Notes: a model not told the origin generated them from the letters alone. A stretch of 6,933 nucleotides of DNA from Oscillospiraceae bacterium (GCA_016295545.1 JAEDLA010000077.1:1-6933), one strand, 5' to 3'; counted from the first letter of the stretch, positions 1 through 6,762 are shown. Translations and numbers: made by a program.

Positions 1-443
1 GCCATTCTGTCGGTAAGCTCAATGCCAAGCTCCTTTGCGATAAAGTACACTATCTCACAGGTCGCAGCAGCCTCCGGATAAAGCAGAGTTTTCTCAGCGA
101 AGCCTAAATTTGAAACGTGGTGGTCTATGCAAAGCTGTATCCTGTCGCCGTACTTTTCTTTCAGAGTGCCGAGAAGCTTCACATCAGCCACATCAGCAGA
201 GATAATATTCTCAGGCTCAAAGTCCGTGTCCTCTGCATTTATATCGTTACAGCCAAGATAGTTATAGCGTGCCGGAATTTTATCACTGCACTCCACACGG
301 CAGCGTTTTCCCATAGCACGGAGAATCTCTCTCAGTGCATGACCTGCGCCGATACAGTCTCCGTCAGGGGACTGGTGAATGAGTATCACAGTATCTCCGC
401 AGTTTTTAAGAAAGCTGCAAGCTTCTGTTAAACTTATCAGCAT
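1..443 (-). CDS. nrnA: DHH-family phosphoesterase (NrnA/GdpP-type), 5' part only
   Basis: The first 147 codons of a DHH/DHHA1 phosphoesterase; the C-terminal half lies beyond the left edge of the window. The start is the ATG at 443, preceded by GGAGG at 449-453. Family motifs are visible in order: motif I HQSPDGDCIGAG at residues 23-34 (metal-binding His and two Asp), an Asp-containing strand SADVAD at about 82-87, and the signature CIDHH at 105-109. A segment reading YPEAAATCEIVY follows, in the position where these enzymes usually carry a conserved Ser/Thr-rich stretch. NrnA-type enzymes degrade short oligoribonucleotides and pApA/pAp using Mn2+ in the cytoplasm. The gene follows rbfA after only 12 nt, so it is probably the distal part of the same transcript. 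This rbfA-DHH order is common in Clostridia. Whether it is a strict NrnA or a related 3',5'-bisphosphate phosphatase cannot be told from this half. Confidence 0.88.
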   Translation of the reverse strand, partial: MLISLTEACSFLKNCGDTVILIHQSPDGDCIGAGHALREILRAMGKRCRVECSDKIPARYNYLGCNDINAEDTDFEPENIISADVADVKLLGTLKEKYGDRIQLCIDHHVSNLGFAEKTLLYPEAAATCEIVYFIAKELGIELTDRM

Positions 444-455
444 ATTAACCTCCAA

Positions 456-794
456 TCAGCTCAGATCCATAAGTTTTCTGTTTATTTCCGCACTTTTTTC
501 AATAGAGTTATCTGCAATAAAGGTAAGCTCCGGTGATTTACGCATTTTCAGCCTGTGAAAAAGCTCTCTCCTTATGAAGCCGCCGGCGCTTTTCAGTCCT
601 TTTACCGATTCTACCGCCTTATCCAGTCCGTCAAAGCTTGAAACGTATATTTTACAGCTTGACATATCACCGGAAAGCTCAGTTCTTACCACCGTAAGCA
701 TAGGATCTATTCTCGGATCCTTCAGCTCACGGAGGATTGCGGTCATTTCTCTTTTTATATCTTCAGCCATTCGGCCGTTTTTAAAATTTGCCAT
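456..794 (-). CDS. rbfA: 30S ribosome-binding factor RbfA
   Basis: A 112-residue RbfA, close to the usual length of the family (about 115-135 residues). RbfA binds the 30S subunit near helix 1 of 16S rRNA and supports late 30S maturation, especially during cold shock. Family signatures are present: a basic N-terminal helix region ending in RELKDPRID (about residues 22-30), a KH-like strand pair with SGDMSSCKIYVS (about 41-52), and SAGGFIRRELFHRLKMRKSPEL (about 69-90, given here by its landmarks GGFIRREL and LKMRKSPEL), then the closing DNSIEKSAEINRKL helix. The start ATG at 794 has AAAGGA at 799-804, a rather short spacing of about 4-5 nt. It lies 27 nt after the acidic hypothetical gene and 12 nt before the DHH gene. 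Partners on the ribosome (RimP, IF2) are encoded upstream in the same operon. Confidence 0.96.
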   Translation of the reverse strand: MANFKNGRMAEDIKREMTAILRELKDPRIDPMLTVVRTELSGDMSSCKIYVSSFDGLDKAVESVKGLKSAGGFIRRELFHRLKMRKSPELTFIADNSIEKSAEINRKLMDLS

Positions 795-821
795 ATTTTC
801 CTTTCTCTCAAAGGAGCGGAT

Positions 822-1232
822 TTACACTTTTACTGTAAATCCTTCTCCCTCTGTTTCGGTTACGGAGCCGCTGGCAGTTTTACTGTCATCAGCTTTTTTC
901 TCCGAAGAATTATCCTCCTTGTCAAAGAAGCCCTCGCTGAATGCGCTGTCCTCCAGAGCCTCTTCAAGCTCTGCTTCGTCGCTGTCCTCATCTTCGGTGT
1001 AGTACTCGTCGGCATAAAGACCGTATTCAGGTTCAAGCTCCTCTGTTCTAACAGGGCGCTCTATACCCATAAGGTCGTTAATCTCGTCCGGCTCTTTAAC
1101 ACTGCACTGTCCCAGAAGAATCTTCTTTACCGATTCAAAAAAGAAGATGTCAACAGGACCGAATTCCTCCCATGCAAGAGCCTCGTTGCAATATTGAATC
1201 ATATCAGCATTACTCATTCTGCTGTTTTCCAT
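822..1232 (-). CDS. Hypothetical acidic protein between infB and rbfA
   Basis: A 136-residue protein that I do not recognise. The reading frame is supported by its place in the operon and by a good ribosome binding site (GAGGAG at 1242-1247, about 9 nt before the ATG at 1232). The N-terminal half (residues 1-60) looks globular and has aromatic/hydrophobic stretches (ALAWEEFGPVDIFFFESVKKIL at about 18-39; landmarks ALAWEEF and VDIFFF). The C-terminal half (about 62-136) is strongly acidic, rich in Glu, Asp and Ser, and probably disordered. No signal peptide or membrane helix is evident. It does not resemble YlxP, the small protein found between infB and rbfA in Bacillus. It lies 84 nt after infB and 27 nt before rbfA, so it is likely co-transcribed. 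The location suggests a link to translation or ribosome assembly, but that is context only. Confidence 0.82.
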   Translation of the reverse strand: MENSRMSNADMIQYCNEALAWEEFGPVDIFFFESVKKILLGQCSVKEPDEINDLMGIERPVRTEELEPEYGLYADEYYTEDEDSDEAELEEALEDSAFSEGFFDKEDNSSEKKADDSKTASGSVTETEGEGFTVKV

Positions 1233-1316
1233 TAATTATCACTCCTCTGTCCTGCATCAGCAGATTCTGTTCTCTGACGCCAAATCAAACAGTCAACTAT
1301 AAAGACAGCCGGCTGA

Positions 1317-3923
1317 TCAGTCCTCTCTGTACTCCTCGACAACATAGGCTTCAAAGATGTCGCCCTCTTTGACGTCGCTGAATTTCTCAAGGCTGATACC
1401 GCACTCATAGCCCTCAGCAACCTCTTTAACGTCGTCCTTAAAGCGCTTCAGACCTGATATCTTGTCATCAGCGATAATAATACCGTCACGGACTACACGA
1501 ATCTGACAGCCTCTTGTGACCTTGCCGCTGAGAACGTAGCTTCCGGCAACCATACCAACGTTAGATATTTTATATGCCTGACGAACCTCGATACGTCCCA
1601 TTTCAACGTCTCTGAACTTCGGTGCAAGCATACCCTTCATAGCGGTCGTTATCTCCTCGATAGCGTCATAGATAATGCGATAAAGGCGTATATCAACACC
1701 GTCTCTTGCCGCAGACTCAGCTGCAACGGGATCAGGTCTTACATTAAAGCCGACAATGATAGCATTTGAAGCGTTGGCAAGCATAACGTCGCTTTCCTTG
1801 ACAGCACCTACGCCGCCGTGAATAACTCTTACTCTTACCTCATCATTTGAAAGCTTTTCAAGTGACTGCTTAACAGCCTCAACAGAGCCCTGTACGTCAG
1901 CCTTTACGATAATAGGCAGTTCCTTTATCTCGCCCTCTGCGATCTGATTGAACAGGTTATCAAGAGTAACCTTTTTATAGGCGTTGAACTGCTCCTGCTT
2001 AGCCTCGTGCTTTCTCTGCTCAACAAGCTCTCTTGCAAGTCTCTCGTCCTCAACAGCGTTGAAGGTATCTCCTGCGCTGGGGACTTCAGCAAGACCTGTT
2101 ATCTCAACAGGCACTGACGGACCGGCTTTCTTTACCGGCTTGCCCTTGTGGTTAGTCATAACACGGACTCTGCCCACAGAAGTACCTGCAATAATAACAT
2201 CGCCCTGTTTAAGAGTACCGTTCTGAACGAGAAGTGTTGCAATAGGACCTCTGCCCTTATCAAGACGGGCTTCGATAACAGTACCCTTTGCAAGTCTGTC
2301 AGGATTAGCCTTAAGCTCCTTGACTTCGGCAACAAGAAGAATATTTTCAAGCAGCTCATCAATACCCTCGCCTGTTTTTGCTGAAACAGGAACGCAGATA
2401 ACATCACCGCCCCATTCTTCGCAGACAAGCTCATATTCGGTAAGCTCCTGCTTAACTCTTTCGGGATCAGCTCCCTCTTTGTCCATTTTATTTATAGCAA
2501 CGATAACTGTAATTCCGGCAGCCTTTGCGTGGTTTATGGATTCAACAGTCTGGGGCATGATACCGTCGTCTGCGGCAACTACGAGGATTGCTATATCAGT
2601 GATATTGGCACCTCTTGCTCTCATTGATGTAAAGGCTTCGTGTCCGGGAGTATCAAGGAAAGTGATGTCCTGACCGTTGCAGCTCACCTGATAAGCACCT
2701 ATGTGCTGAGTAATGCCGCCTGCCTCGGAAGCCGTAACATTAGCGTGTCTGATGCAGTCGAGAATGGAGGTTTTACCGTGGTCAACGTGTCCCATTACAA
2801 CAACAACAGGACATCTTGGTTCAAGGTTTGTATCGTCATCATCGCTGTCATCAATAAGACGCTCCTCAATGGTAACGATAACCTCCTTTTCAACCTTTGC
2901 ACCCAGCTCCTCAGCAACAAGTGAAGCTGTATCGAAGTCTATTTCCTGATTGATAGAAGCCATAACACCCAGTCCCATAAGCTTCTTGATAACGTCAGTA
3001 GCCGTAACCTTAAGACGTGAAGCAAGCTCGCCTACAGTTATCTCGTCAGGGATCATTACTTTAAGCTGCTGCTTTCTTGCACGTTCAAGCTCCAGTCTGC
3101 GGAGCTTTTCAGCCTCTGTTTCCTTTCTGGAGTACTGCTGGCGGTTTCTCTGAGCAGACTTCTGGTTGATTTTCTGCTTCTTTGAGGAATAGTTCTCATT
3201 TTTATGCTTGTTAGCCGGAGCTATCTGCTCATAGCGCTCGTTGTATTTATCAAGGTCAACATAGCTTCCTCTTGTATCAACTGTACGTCTCTGAGTAACA
3301 GTTGCAGCTGTCTCTGAGCTGAAGCTGGCATTGAACTTTGTCTTTTCTCCCCTGTCCTGAGCCTTTGCAGGAGCTTTTTTATCGTTCTTCCTGTTATTTT
3401 TGCCGCTGTCATTTTTCTGAACATTCTGAGGAGCCTTAACAGGTTCAGTCTTAGCAGGCTGCTCCTCTTTTTTCTGAACAGGCTGAGGCTTAACCTCCTC
3501 CTTTTTCTGAACAGGCTTCTGCTCCTGCTTTTTCGGAGCCTCCTTAGGCTGCTTTACTGTCTCCTTTTTCGGCTCAGCAGCTTTCACCTGCTTAGCAGGA
3601 TTTTCAGCTGTTTTAGTTTCAGCAGCTGTCTCTGTCTTTTCCTTAGCCGGCTTCTTTGCAGCAGGCTTTTTTGCAGGCTTGGGAGCTGCTGTCTGCTCCT
3701 GAACCACTGGCTTCGGCTCCTTTGCCGAAGCGTAGTAAGCGTCAAATGAGCTTACCTCGTGAAGCTTTGTATAATGTTCAAGAAGAAGATTCATTTCGTC
3801 CTGATCAAGACCTGTAGAAGTTTTCTTTTTATTATCGCCATTTGCGGCAAAGAAATCGATAAGCTCCTGTGCGGGAACATTCAAATCCTTTGCAGCTTCG
3901 CTTAATTTTATTTTTTTTGCCAT
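1317..3923 (-). CDS. infB: Translation initiation factor IF-2
   Basis: A full-length 868-residue IF2, the GTPase that delivers fMet-tRNA to the 30S subunit and promotes subunit joining. An N-terminal IF2_N module (about 1-55) is followed by a Lys/Pro/Ala/Glu-rich, probably flexible linker (about 65-285) and a second IF2_N-like module (about 290-342). The G domain (about 368-537) is complete: P-loop GHVDHGKT at 378-385, switch I with GGITQHIG around 402-409, DTPGH at 424-428, NKMD at 478-481 and SAK at 514-516. Domain II, the IF-2 domain with [10 protein letters not shown], and the C-terminal beta-barrel that binds fMet-tRNA follow. The start ATG at 3923 has a strong AGGAGGT at 3934-3940. Unlike the tightly packed genes upstream, infB is separated from ylxQ by a 335-nt gap that holds a MITE-like palindrome. 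Any effect of that element on infB expression is inference. Confidence 0.98.
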   Translation of the reverse strand: MAKKIKLSEAAKDLNVPAQELIDFFAANGDNKKKTSTGLDQDEMNLLLEHYTKLHEVSSFDAYYASAKEPKPVVQEQTAAPKPAKKPAAKKPAKEKTETAAETKTAENPAKQVKAAEPKKETVKQPKEAPKKQEQKPVQKKEEVKPQPVQKKEEQPAKTEPVKAPQNVQKNDSGKNNRKNDKKAPAKAQDRGEKTKFNASFSSETAATVTQRRTVDTRGSYVDLDKYNERYEQIAPANKHKNENYSSKKQKINQKSAQRNRQQYSRKETEAEKLRRLELERARKQQLKVMIPDEITVGELASRLKVTATDVIKKLMGLGVMASINQEIDFDTASLVAEELGAKVEKEVIVTIEERLIDDSDDDDTNLEPRCPVVVVMGHVDHGKTSILDCIRHANVTASEAGGITQHIGAYQVSCNGQDITFLDTPGHEAFTSMRARGANITDIAILVVAADDGIMPQTVESINHAKAAGITVIVAINKMDKEGADPERVKQELTEYELVCEEWGGDVICVPVSAKTGEGIDELLENILLVAEVKELKANPDRLAKGTVIEARLDKGRGPIATLLVQNGTLKQGDVIIAGTSVGRVRVMTNHKGKPVKKAGPSVPVEITGLAEVPSAGDTFNAVEDERLARELVEQRKHEAKQEQFNAYKKVTLDNLFNQIAEGEIKELPIIVKADVQGSVEAVKQSLEKLSNDEVRVRVIHGGVGAVKESDVMLANASNAIIVGFNVRPDPVAAESAARDGVDIRLYRIIYDAIEEITTAMKGMLAPKFRDVEMGRIEVRQAYKISNVGMVAGSYVLSGKVTRGCQIRVVRDGIIIADDKISGLKRFKDDVKEVAEGYECGISLEKFSDVKEGDIFEAYVVEEYRED
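3462..3518 (-). repeat. Short in-frame repeat in the IF2 linker
   Basis: Two near-identical octapeptides, KPVQKKEE (residues 136-143) and QPVQKKEE (147-154), occur 11 residues apart in the Lys/Pro/Gln/Glu-rich linker of IF2, and the matching DNA repeats share CTGAACAGG on the plus strand. Such low-complexity linkers vary in length between strains, probably by slippage or unequal recombination. The repeat is direct observation; the length-variation idea is inference. Confidence 0.7.
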
Positions 3924-4258
3924 AGGCCTGAATACCTCCTAAATAATCATGGCTGCCGCTTTAAGCGGACTCAGATTTATTATACTAATTCCACATCACC
4001 CTGCTGAAAAATTTGTCCGCTATCGTTCCGTCACTCTGCGTTGACTGACCTTGAAAGGCGACAGCCTGTCTGCGGTCAGTCGCCTTGATTGACGAAACGC
4101 TATCGCACAACTTTTTCATCAGAACAATATGGAATTAGTATTAATTGATGTGCCGATGTGAACAGATGTACAGCAGCCGGAAATCATACGGCAGTGCCCT
4201 GAATGTCCACCATAGTAAAGGCAATCTATATCAACGCAGCAAACCTGCGGTATACGTA
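3924..4258. other. Long non-coding gap between ylxQ and infB
   Basis: This 335-nt stretch contains no credible gene on either strand; the open frames that cross it on the plus strand are shadows of ylxQ. Read on the minus strand it holds, in order: 118 nt of spacer (4258-4141) in which I see only a weak 5-bp hairpin (CGCAG/CTGCG, 4235-4249); a 158-bp imperfect palindrome with TTA flanks (separate entry); a short inverted repeat CCGCTTTAAGCGG (3956-3968, plus strand); and the infB ribosome binding site. All other gaps between genes of this operon are 84 nt or less. Confidence 0.85.
3983..4140. mobile_element. MITE-like palindromic element
   Basis: A 158-bp non-coding imperfect palindrome. Its ends are exact inverted repeats of ATACTAATTCCA (3982-3993 against 4130-4141, counting one flanking base on each side). 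After a poorly matched stretch of about 10 nt, the arms match again at 24 of 30 positions (4003-4032 against 4091-4120, e.g. TGAAAAA, TTGT and CGTC blocks). The centre has two alternative stems: GACTGACC/GGTCAGTC (4043-4050/4074-4081) and AAGGCGAC/GTCGCCTT (4055-4062/4079-4086). Both sides are flanked by TTA (3980-3982 and 4141-4143), a plausible target duplication. The ends can also be read as TA-flanked CTAATTCC, which would fit an IS630/Tc1-mariner type transposase. There is no transposase gene inside, as expected for a MITE. An alternative is a conserved structured intercistronic RNA, but diverged arms plus flanking duplication favour an insertion. Confidence 0.72.
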
Positions 4259-4633
4259 TTATTCACTGGAACCGGAGCTGCCGGAAGCTTCCTCAGCCTT
4301 TGCAGCCTTTTCCATAGCCGGACCGGCGATTTCCCTGAAACTTTTTGCGAAGCCGCTGCCCAGAACTGCAACAACAGCTGTATTTTTCTTGCCGGTATGC
4401 TTTCCCAGCTCCTCCTTTGTTATCTCCGTTTCTATCAGGTCTGCACCGTACTTTTTGCACATATAGGCAGTTTCCTTGACAGTTTTTCCGGAGGCATCAG
4501 AGGCTGTCATAACGCAGAAAGCCTTTCCGCCCTTTAACGCTTCGCAGACGGCGTCAAAGCCTTTAGCCGCCATACCTGATTTTATGCAGATAGTGAGGAG
4601 ATTAATCAGCTTTCGTTTCTTTTCTGAGCTCAT
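4259..4633 (-). CDS. ylxQ: L7Ae-family RNA-binding protein YlxQ (RplGB)
   Basis: A 124-residue member of the L7Ae/L30e family, bacterial YlxQ branch, whose relatives bind kink-turn RNA. The core fits the family: KRKLINLLTICIKSG (about 6-20), AFCVMTASDASGKTVKE (38-54, with SDAS in the usual position), LGKHTGKKNTAVVAV (76-90) and GSGFAKSF (92-99). About 15-20 extra C-terminal residues rich in Ala, Glu, Gly and Ser follow the core and are probably disordered. The ATG at 4633 is chosen because the family core starts right after it and GAGGTG at 4641-4646 is well placed. It overlaps the end of rnpM by 32 nt in another frame, which implies translational coupling. The cellular role of YlxQ is still poorly defined; its constant place beside nusA and infB suggests a ribosome- or RNA-related job. 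Confidence 0.93.
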   Translation of the reverse strand: MSSEKKRKLINLLTICIKSGMAAKGFDAVCEALKGGKAFCVMTASDASGKTVKETAYMCKKYGADLIETEITKEELGKHTGKKNTAVVAVLGSGFAKSFREIAGPAMEKAAKAEEASGSSGSSE

Positions 4634-4880
4634 CAGCCATCACCTCGTAAACACTTTCATCAATTCTGCATGAGAATGATTTTTCAAATCGTCTGCCCTT
4701 TCTTGCTTTGTCAAAGCACTGACTGCTGCGGCAGATATAAGCTCCTCTGCCCGATTTTTTTCCGGTAAAGTCAAGGGAGATATCTCCCTCCGGAGACTTA
4801 ACGGCACGGATAAGTTCTTTTTTCGGCTTCATTTCGCCGCAGCCGAGACACATTCTCATTGGTATTTTTTTCGGTTTCAT
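4602..4880 (-). CDS. rnpM: RNase P modulator RnpM (YlxR family)
   Basis: A 92-residue YlxR-family protein. In Bacillus subtilis this protein has been renamed RnpM because it binds RNase P RNA and modulates RNase P activity. The family pattern is clear: RMCLGCGEMKPKKELIR at residues 9-25, DFTGKKSGRGAYIC at 37-50 and a basic helix DKARKGRRFEKS at 57-68. Four cysteines occur as two pairs (11/14 and 50/55); some homologues lack them, so metal binding is possible here but not established. The start ATG at 4880 is only 5 nt after the nusA stop, and its ribosome binding site GGAGAG (4889-4894) lies within the last nusA codons. The 3' end overlaps ylxQ by 32 nt. The stop is the TAA at 4602-4604. Confidence 0.95.
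   Translation of the reverse strand: MKPKKIPMRMCLGCGEMKPKKELIRAVKSPEGDISLDFTGKKSGRGAYICRSSQCFDKARKGRRFEKSFSCRIDESVYEVMADELRKETKAD
4641..4646 (-). promoter_or_regulatory. Ribosome binding site of ylxQ inside rnpM
   Basis: GAGGTG on the minus strand, inside the 3' end of rnpM, with its GAGG core 9 nt upstream of the ATG at 4633. The two other possible starts close by (GTG at 4643 and ATG at 4640) are not in the ylxQ frame, so this site fixes the start and the 32-nt overlap. Confidence 0.75.
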
Positions 4881-4885
4881 AGGAT

Positions 4886-6166
4886 TTACTCTCCGTCAGA
4901 TGCCGCAGCCGCCTCAGCAGCATTTTCATCTGCTTCGGGAGCAGCTGTTTCCTCAGCCGGCTGAGTTGTTTCAGCTGTTTCCTCATCGGCAGTCATAAGC
5001 ATATCCTCTGCCGGCATTTCATCAGTCTCAGCGAAAAGCTCATCATCAGCGTCAGTCTCAGCTGTTTTCTCCGGCAGCCTGAAATCAGCCTTGATTTCCG
5101 GAGCTTCCTCTCCGGTAACAGTATCAAACTGCGGCTTTATGTCGATTCTGAAGCCTGTCAGCTTGGCTGCAAGCTTTGCATTCTGTCCCTTGTTTCCGAT
5201 TGCAAGTGAAAGCTGATTGTTTGGAACGATAACGACGCAGGTCTTTTCTTCCTCTGACGTAATTACAGTTCTTAAAACCTCTGCCGGAGCAAGTGCTCTT
5301 GTGATAAATTCCTCCGGAACCTCACTGTAAGGGATAATATCGATTTTTTCACCGTTAAGCTCATTTACAACAGCAGTTATTCTTGAGCTTTTTGCACCGA
5401 TGCAGGCGCCCACTGCGTCAACATTGGGATCCTTTGACCAGACAGCTATCTTTGTTCTTGAACCGGCTTCTCTTGAAATTGACTTTATCTCAACAATACC
5501 GTCATATATCTCTGGAACTTCAATTTCAAAAAGTCTCTTTACAAGGTCTTTGTGAGTACGTGATATTTTTACAACGGGCTTTTTGTTTTTGTTTGTAATG
5601 CCGGTGATGTAAACCTTTACGGACATACCTTCTTCAAGATTTTCTCCCGGTATCTGCTCGTTTCTGAACAGATAAAGCTCTGTACCCTCATAGAGAACGG
5701 TTACAGTGCCTCTGCCCGGCTCAACCTGAGTTACCTTTGCTGTAATGCACTCATGTTCCTTTGAGCCGAAGCGTGAAAGCATCTGCTCCCTGTTTATCTC
5801 ACGGAGATCGCCCTTAATGGACTGCTTTGCAGAAAGGGCAGCCATTCTTCCGAATTTGGAGATATCGATTTCTTTAAGTATCTTTCCCCCCACATAGGCA
5901 TTGGGATCGATAGTTCTTGCTACATCGATATTTATTTCGTTTTCGTCAATGGGATAGTCGTCGATGACCTCCTGTTCGATAAACATTTCAAATTTCTTTG
6001 TAACGGGATCGATCTCCACACGGATATTTTCCTCACTGTGAGGGTAAGCCTTCCTTGCAGCTTTAAGCATAGCGGACTTAACCTTTTCGATAAGAACCTC
6101 CGTATCCACGCTGTTTTCTTCTCCCAGAAGCGCAAGCGCTTCAAAGAAGCTGTTATTCTTGTTCAT
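4886..6166 (-). CDS. nusA: Transcription termination/antitermination factor NusA
   Basis: A 426-residue NusA, which binds RNA polymerase near the RNA exit channel and promotes pausing and hairpin-dependent termination. The domains are in the usual order: an N-terminal RNA polymerase-binding domain (about 1-130), S1 domain (about 137-204), KH1 (about 230-280) and KH2 (about 300-345). KH2 has an intact GNKG loop (324-327). KH1 has GAKS at 257-260, so the last Gly of the GxxG loop is Ser. There are no C-terminal AR repeats, as in other Firmicutes; instead an acidic Ala/Glu/Thr tail of about 60 residues (366-426) makes the protein longer than the roughly 370-residue Bacillus form. The ATG at 6166 has GGAGG at 6178-6182, and the gap to rimP is 17 nt. 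NusA may control its own operon through the leader hairpin upstream of rimP (inference). Confidence 0.98.
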   Translation of the reverse strand: MNKNNSFFEALALLGEENSVDTEVLIEKVKSAMLKAARKAYPHSEENIRVEIDPVTKKFEMFIEQEVIDDYPIDENEINIDVARTIDPNAYVGGKILKEIDISKFGRMAALSAKQSIKGDLREINREQMLSRFGSKEHECITAKVTQVEPGRGTVTVLYEGTELYLFRNEQIPGENLEEGMSVKVYITGITNKNKKPVVKISRTHKDLVKRLFEIEVPEIYDGIVEIKSISREAGSRTKIAVWSKDPNVDAVGACIGAKSSRITAVVNELNGEKIDIIPYSEVPEEFITRALAPAEVLRTVITSEEEKTCVVIVPNNQLSLAIGNKGQNAKLAAKLTGFRIDIKPQFDTVTGEEAPEIKADFRLPEKTAETDADDELFAETDEMPAEDMLMTADEETAETTQPAEETAAPEADENAAEAAAASDGE

Positions 6167-6183
6167 TTCCGTTTATTCCTCCA

Positions 6184-6657
6184 TTATTCAAATTCAAAAT
6201 TAAGCTTAACAAATGAAATGTCAGCAAGAGCGAATGTTCTTTCGCTTTCACCGTCATTTATGATGACATTTTCCCTGTCTGCCGAGACAAGTGTGCCGGT
6301 CACTTCCTTTTCACCGTCGATATTCCTTATAAAGTGTACCCTTACCTCGTCGCCCTGACATATCTCAAAATGCTCCTCCTTAACGAGTGCTCTTTCAAGT
6401 CCTGCCGAACCGACCTCCAGCATATAGCTCTGAGAGATAAGGTCGGCGGCGTCAAGCGCCTCATCGATAGGTCTGGTAGCTCTTTCGCAGTCGTCAATAG
6501 TTATACCCTCATCACAATCGATGAAAATGCGCAAATACCACATTGCTCCCTCCTTGACGTAGCACACGTCCCAGAGGTAATAGCCCAGCTCATCGGTAAT
6601 AGGTCTGACGAGGTCGTATACACGCTGTTCAGTATTTCCGAATTTTTTAAACTTCAT
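6184..6657 (-). CDS. rimP: Ribosome maturation factor RimP
   Basis: A 157-residue RimP, first gene of the operon. RimP binds the 30S subunit and assists assembly around S12 and the central pseudoknot region. The N-terminal alpha/beta domain (about 1-85) contains WYLRIFID (40-47) and the GITIDDCERATRPID stretch (51-65). The family signature is present as EVGSAGLERAL at 81-91; most RimP proteins have Pro where this one has Ala in SPGLDRPL. The C-terminal SH3-like barrel (about 92-157) ends in ADISFVKLNFEFE. Length is normal for the family. The start at 6657 is the only ATG fitting the domain start, but its strong ribosome binding site lies unusually far upstream (separate entry). nusA begins 17 nt after the stop. 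Confidence 0.97.
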   Translation of the reverse strand: MKFKKFGNTEQRVYDLVRPITDELGYYLWDVCYVKEGAMWYLRIFIDCDEGITIDDCERATRPIDEALDAADLISQSYMLEVGSAGLERALVKEEHFEICQGDEVRVHFIRNIDGEKEVTGTLVSADRENVIINDGESERTFALADISFVKLNFEFE

Positions 6658-6665
6658 GTATTTTA

Positions 6666-6691
6666 TCCTGAAAAGAACAGGAATCTCCTTT
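6666..6691 (-). promoter_or_regulatory. rimP ribosome-binding region with two candidate SD sites
   Basis: Two Shine-Dalgarno-like sites precede rimP. AAAGGAG (6685-6691) is strong but its core ends 27 nt before the ATG at 6657, and no in-frame ATG, GTG or TTG lies nearer to it. AGGA (6666-6669) is weak but well placed, 8 nt before the ATG. A short stem TCCTG/CAGGA (6678-6682 with 6666-6670) would cover the near site or bring the far one closer; the same TCCT could instead pair with AGGA in the far site. The sequences are seen; any switching role is speculation. Confidence 0.5.
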
Positions 6692-6713
6692 CATAAGATT
6701 ATCAATAGTCCAT

Positions 6714-6752
6714 ATACAAACTAAAGACCGGAACTGCTCCGGTCTTTAGTTT
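6714..6752 (-). terminator. Leader hairpin, possible attenuator of the rimP-nusA operon
   Basis: A perfect 15-bp inverted repeat, AAACTAAAGACCGGA and its complement (6738-6752 and 6718-6732), closes a 5-nt loop. Read on the minus strand the GC-rich core GACCGGA/TCCGGTC is followed by an interrupted U-rich stretch (UUUAGUUUGUAU, 6725-6714), with a matching A-rich side before it. This is the shape of an intrinsic terminator with a poor U-tract. It begins about 10 nt after the predicted transcription start and before rimP, so it would act on this operon itself. Leader attenuation by a NusA-dependent terminator is known for the equivalent operon of Bacillus subtilis. A 5'-stabilising hairpin is the main alternative. 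Confidence 0.55.
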
Positions 6753-6762
6753 ACACTATCAT

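Noticed and set aside
117..431. Plus-strand open frame of 104 codons at the left end.
   Set aside because: It lies antisense to the DHH phosphoesterase gene, whose motifs HQSPDGD and DHH are clear on the other strand.
574..1002. Plus-strand open frame of 142 codons, Ser/Leu-rich.
   Set aside because: It is the antisense shadow of rbfA and the acidic ORF; the Ser-rich composition comes from the complement of Glu/Asp-rich codons.
1311..1320. Short palindrome CAGCCGGCTG at the end of infB, considered as a terminator.
   Set aside because: It is only a 10-bp self-complementary site with no loop or U-tract, and the downstream gene follows closely.
4055..4086. Central stem AAGGCGAC/GTCGCCTT of the palindrome as an intrinsic terminator between ylxQ and infB.
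   Set aside because: The loop is 16 nt and only TTTC follows on the minus strand. It is better explained as the centre of the inverted element.
4211..4250. Possible internal promoter (TACTAT or TATAGA-like -10) after ylxQ on the minus strand.
   Set aside because: No acceptable -35 box is found at 15-19 bp for either -10 candidate.
4145..4537. Plus-strand open frame of 130 codons crossing the gap and the ylxQ region.
   Set aside because: It is mostly antisense to ylxQ, has no ribosome binding site and no recognisable protein features.
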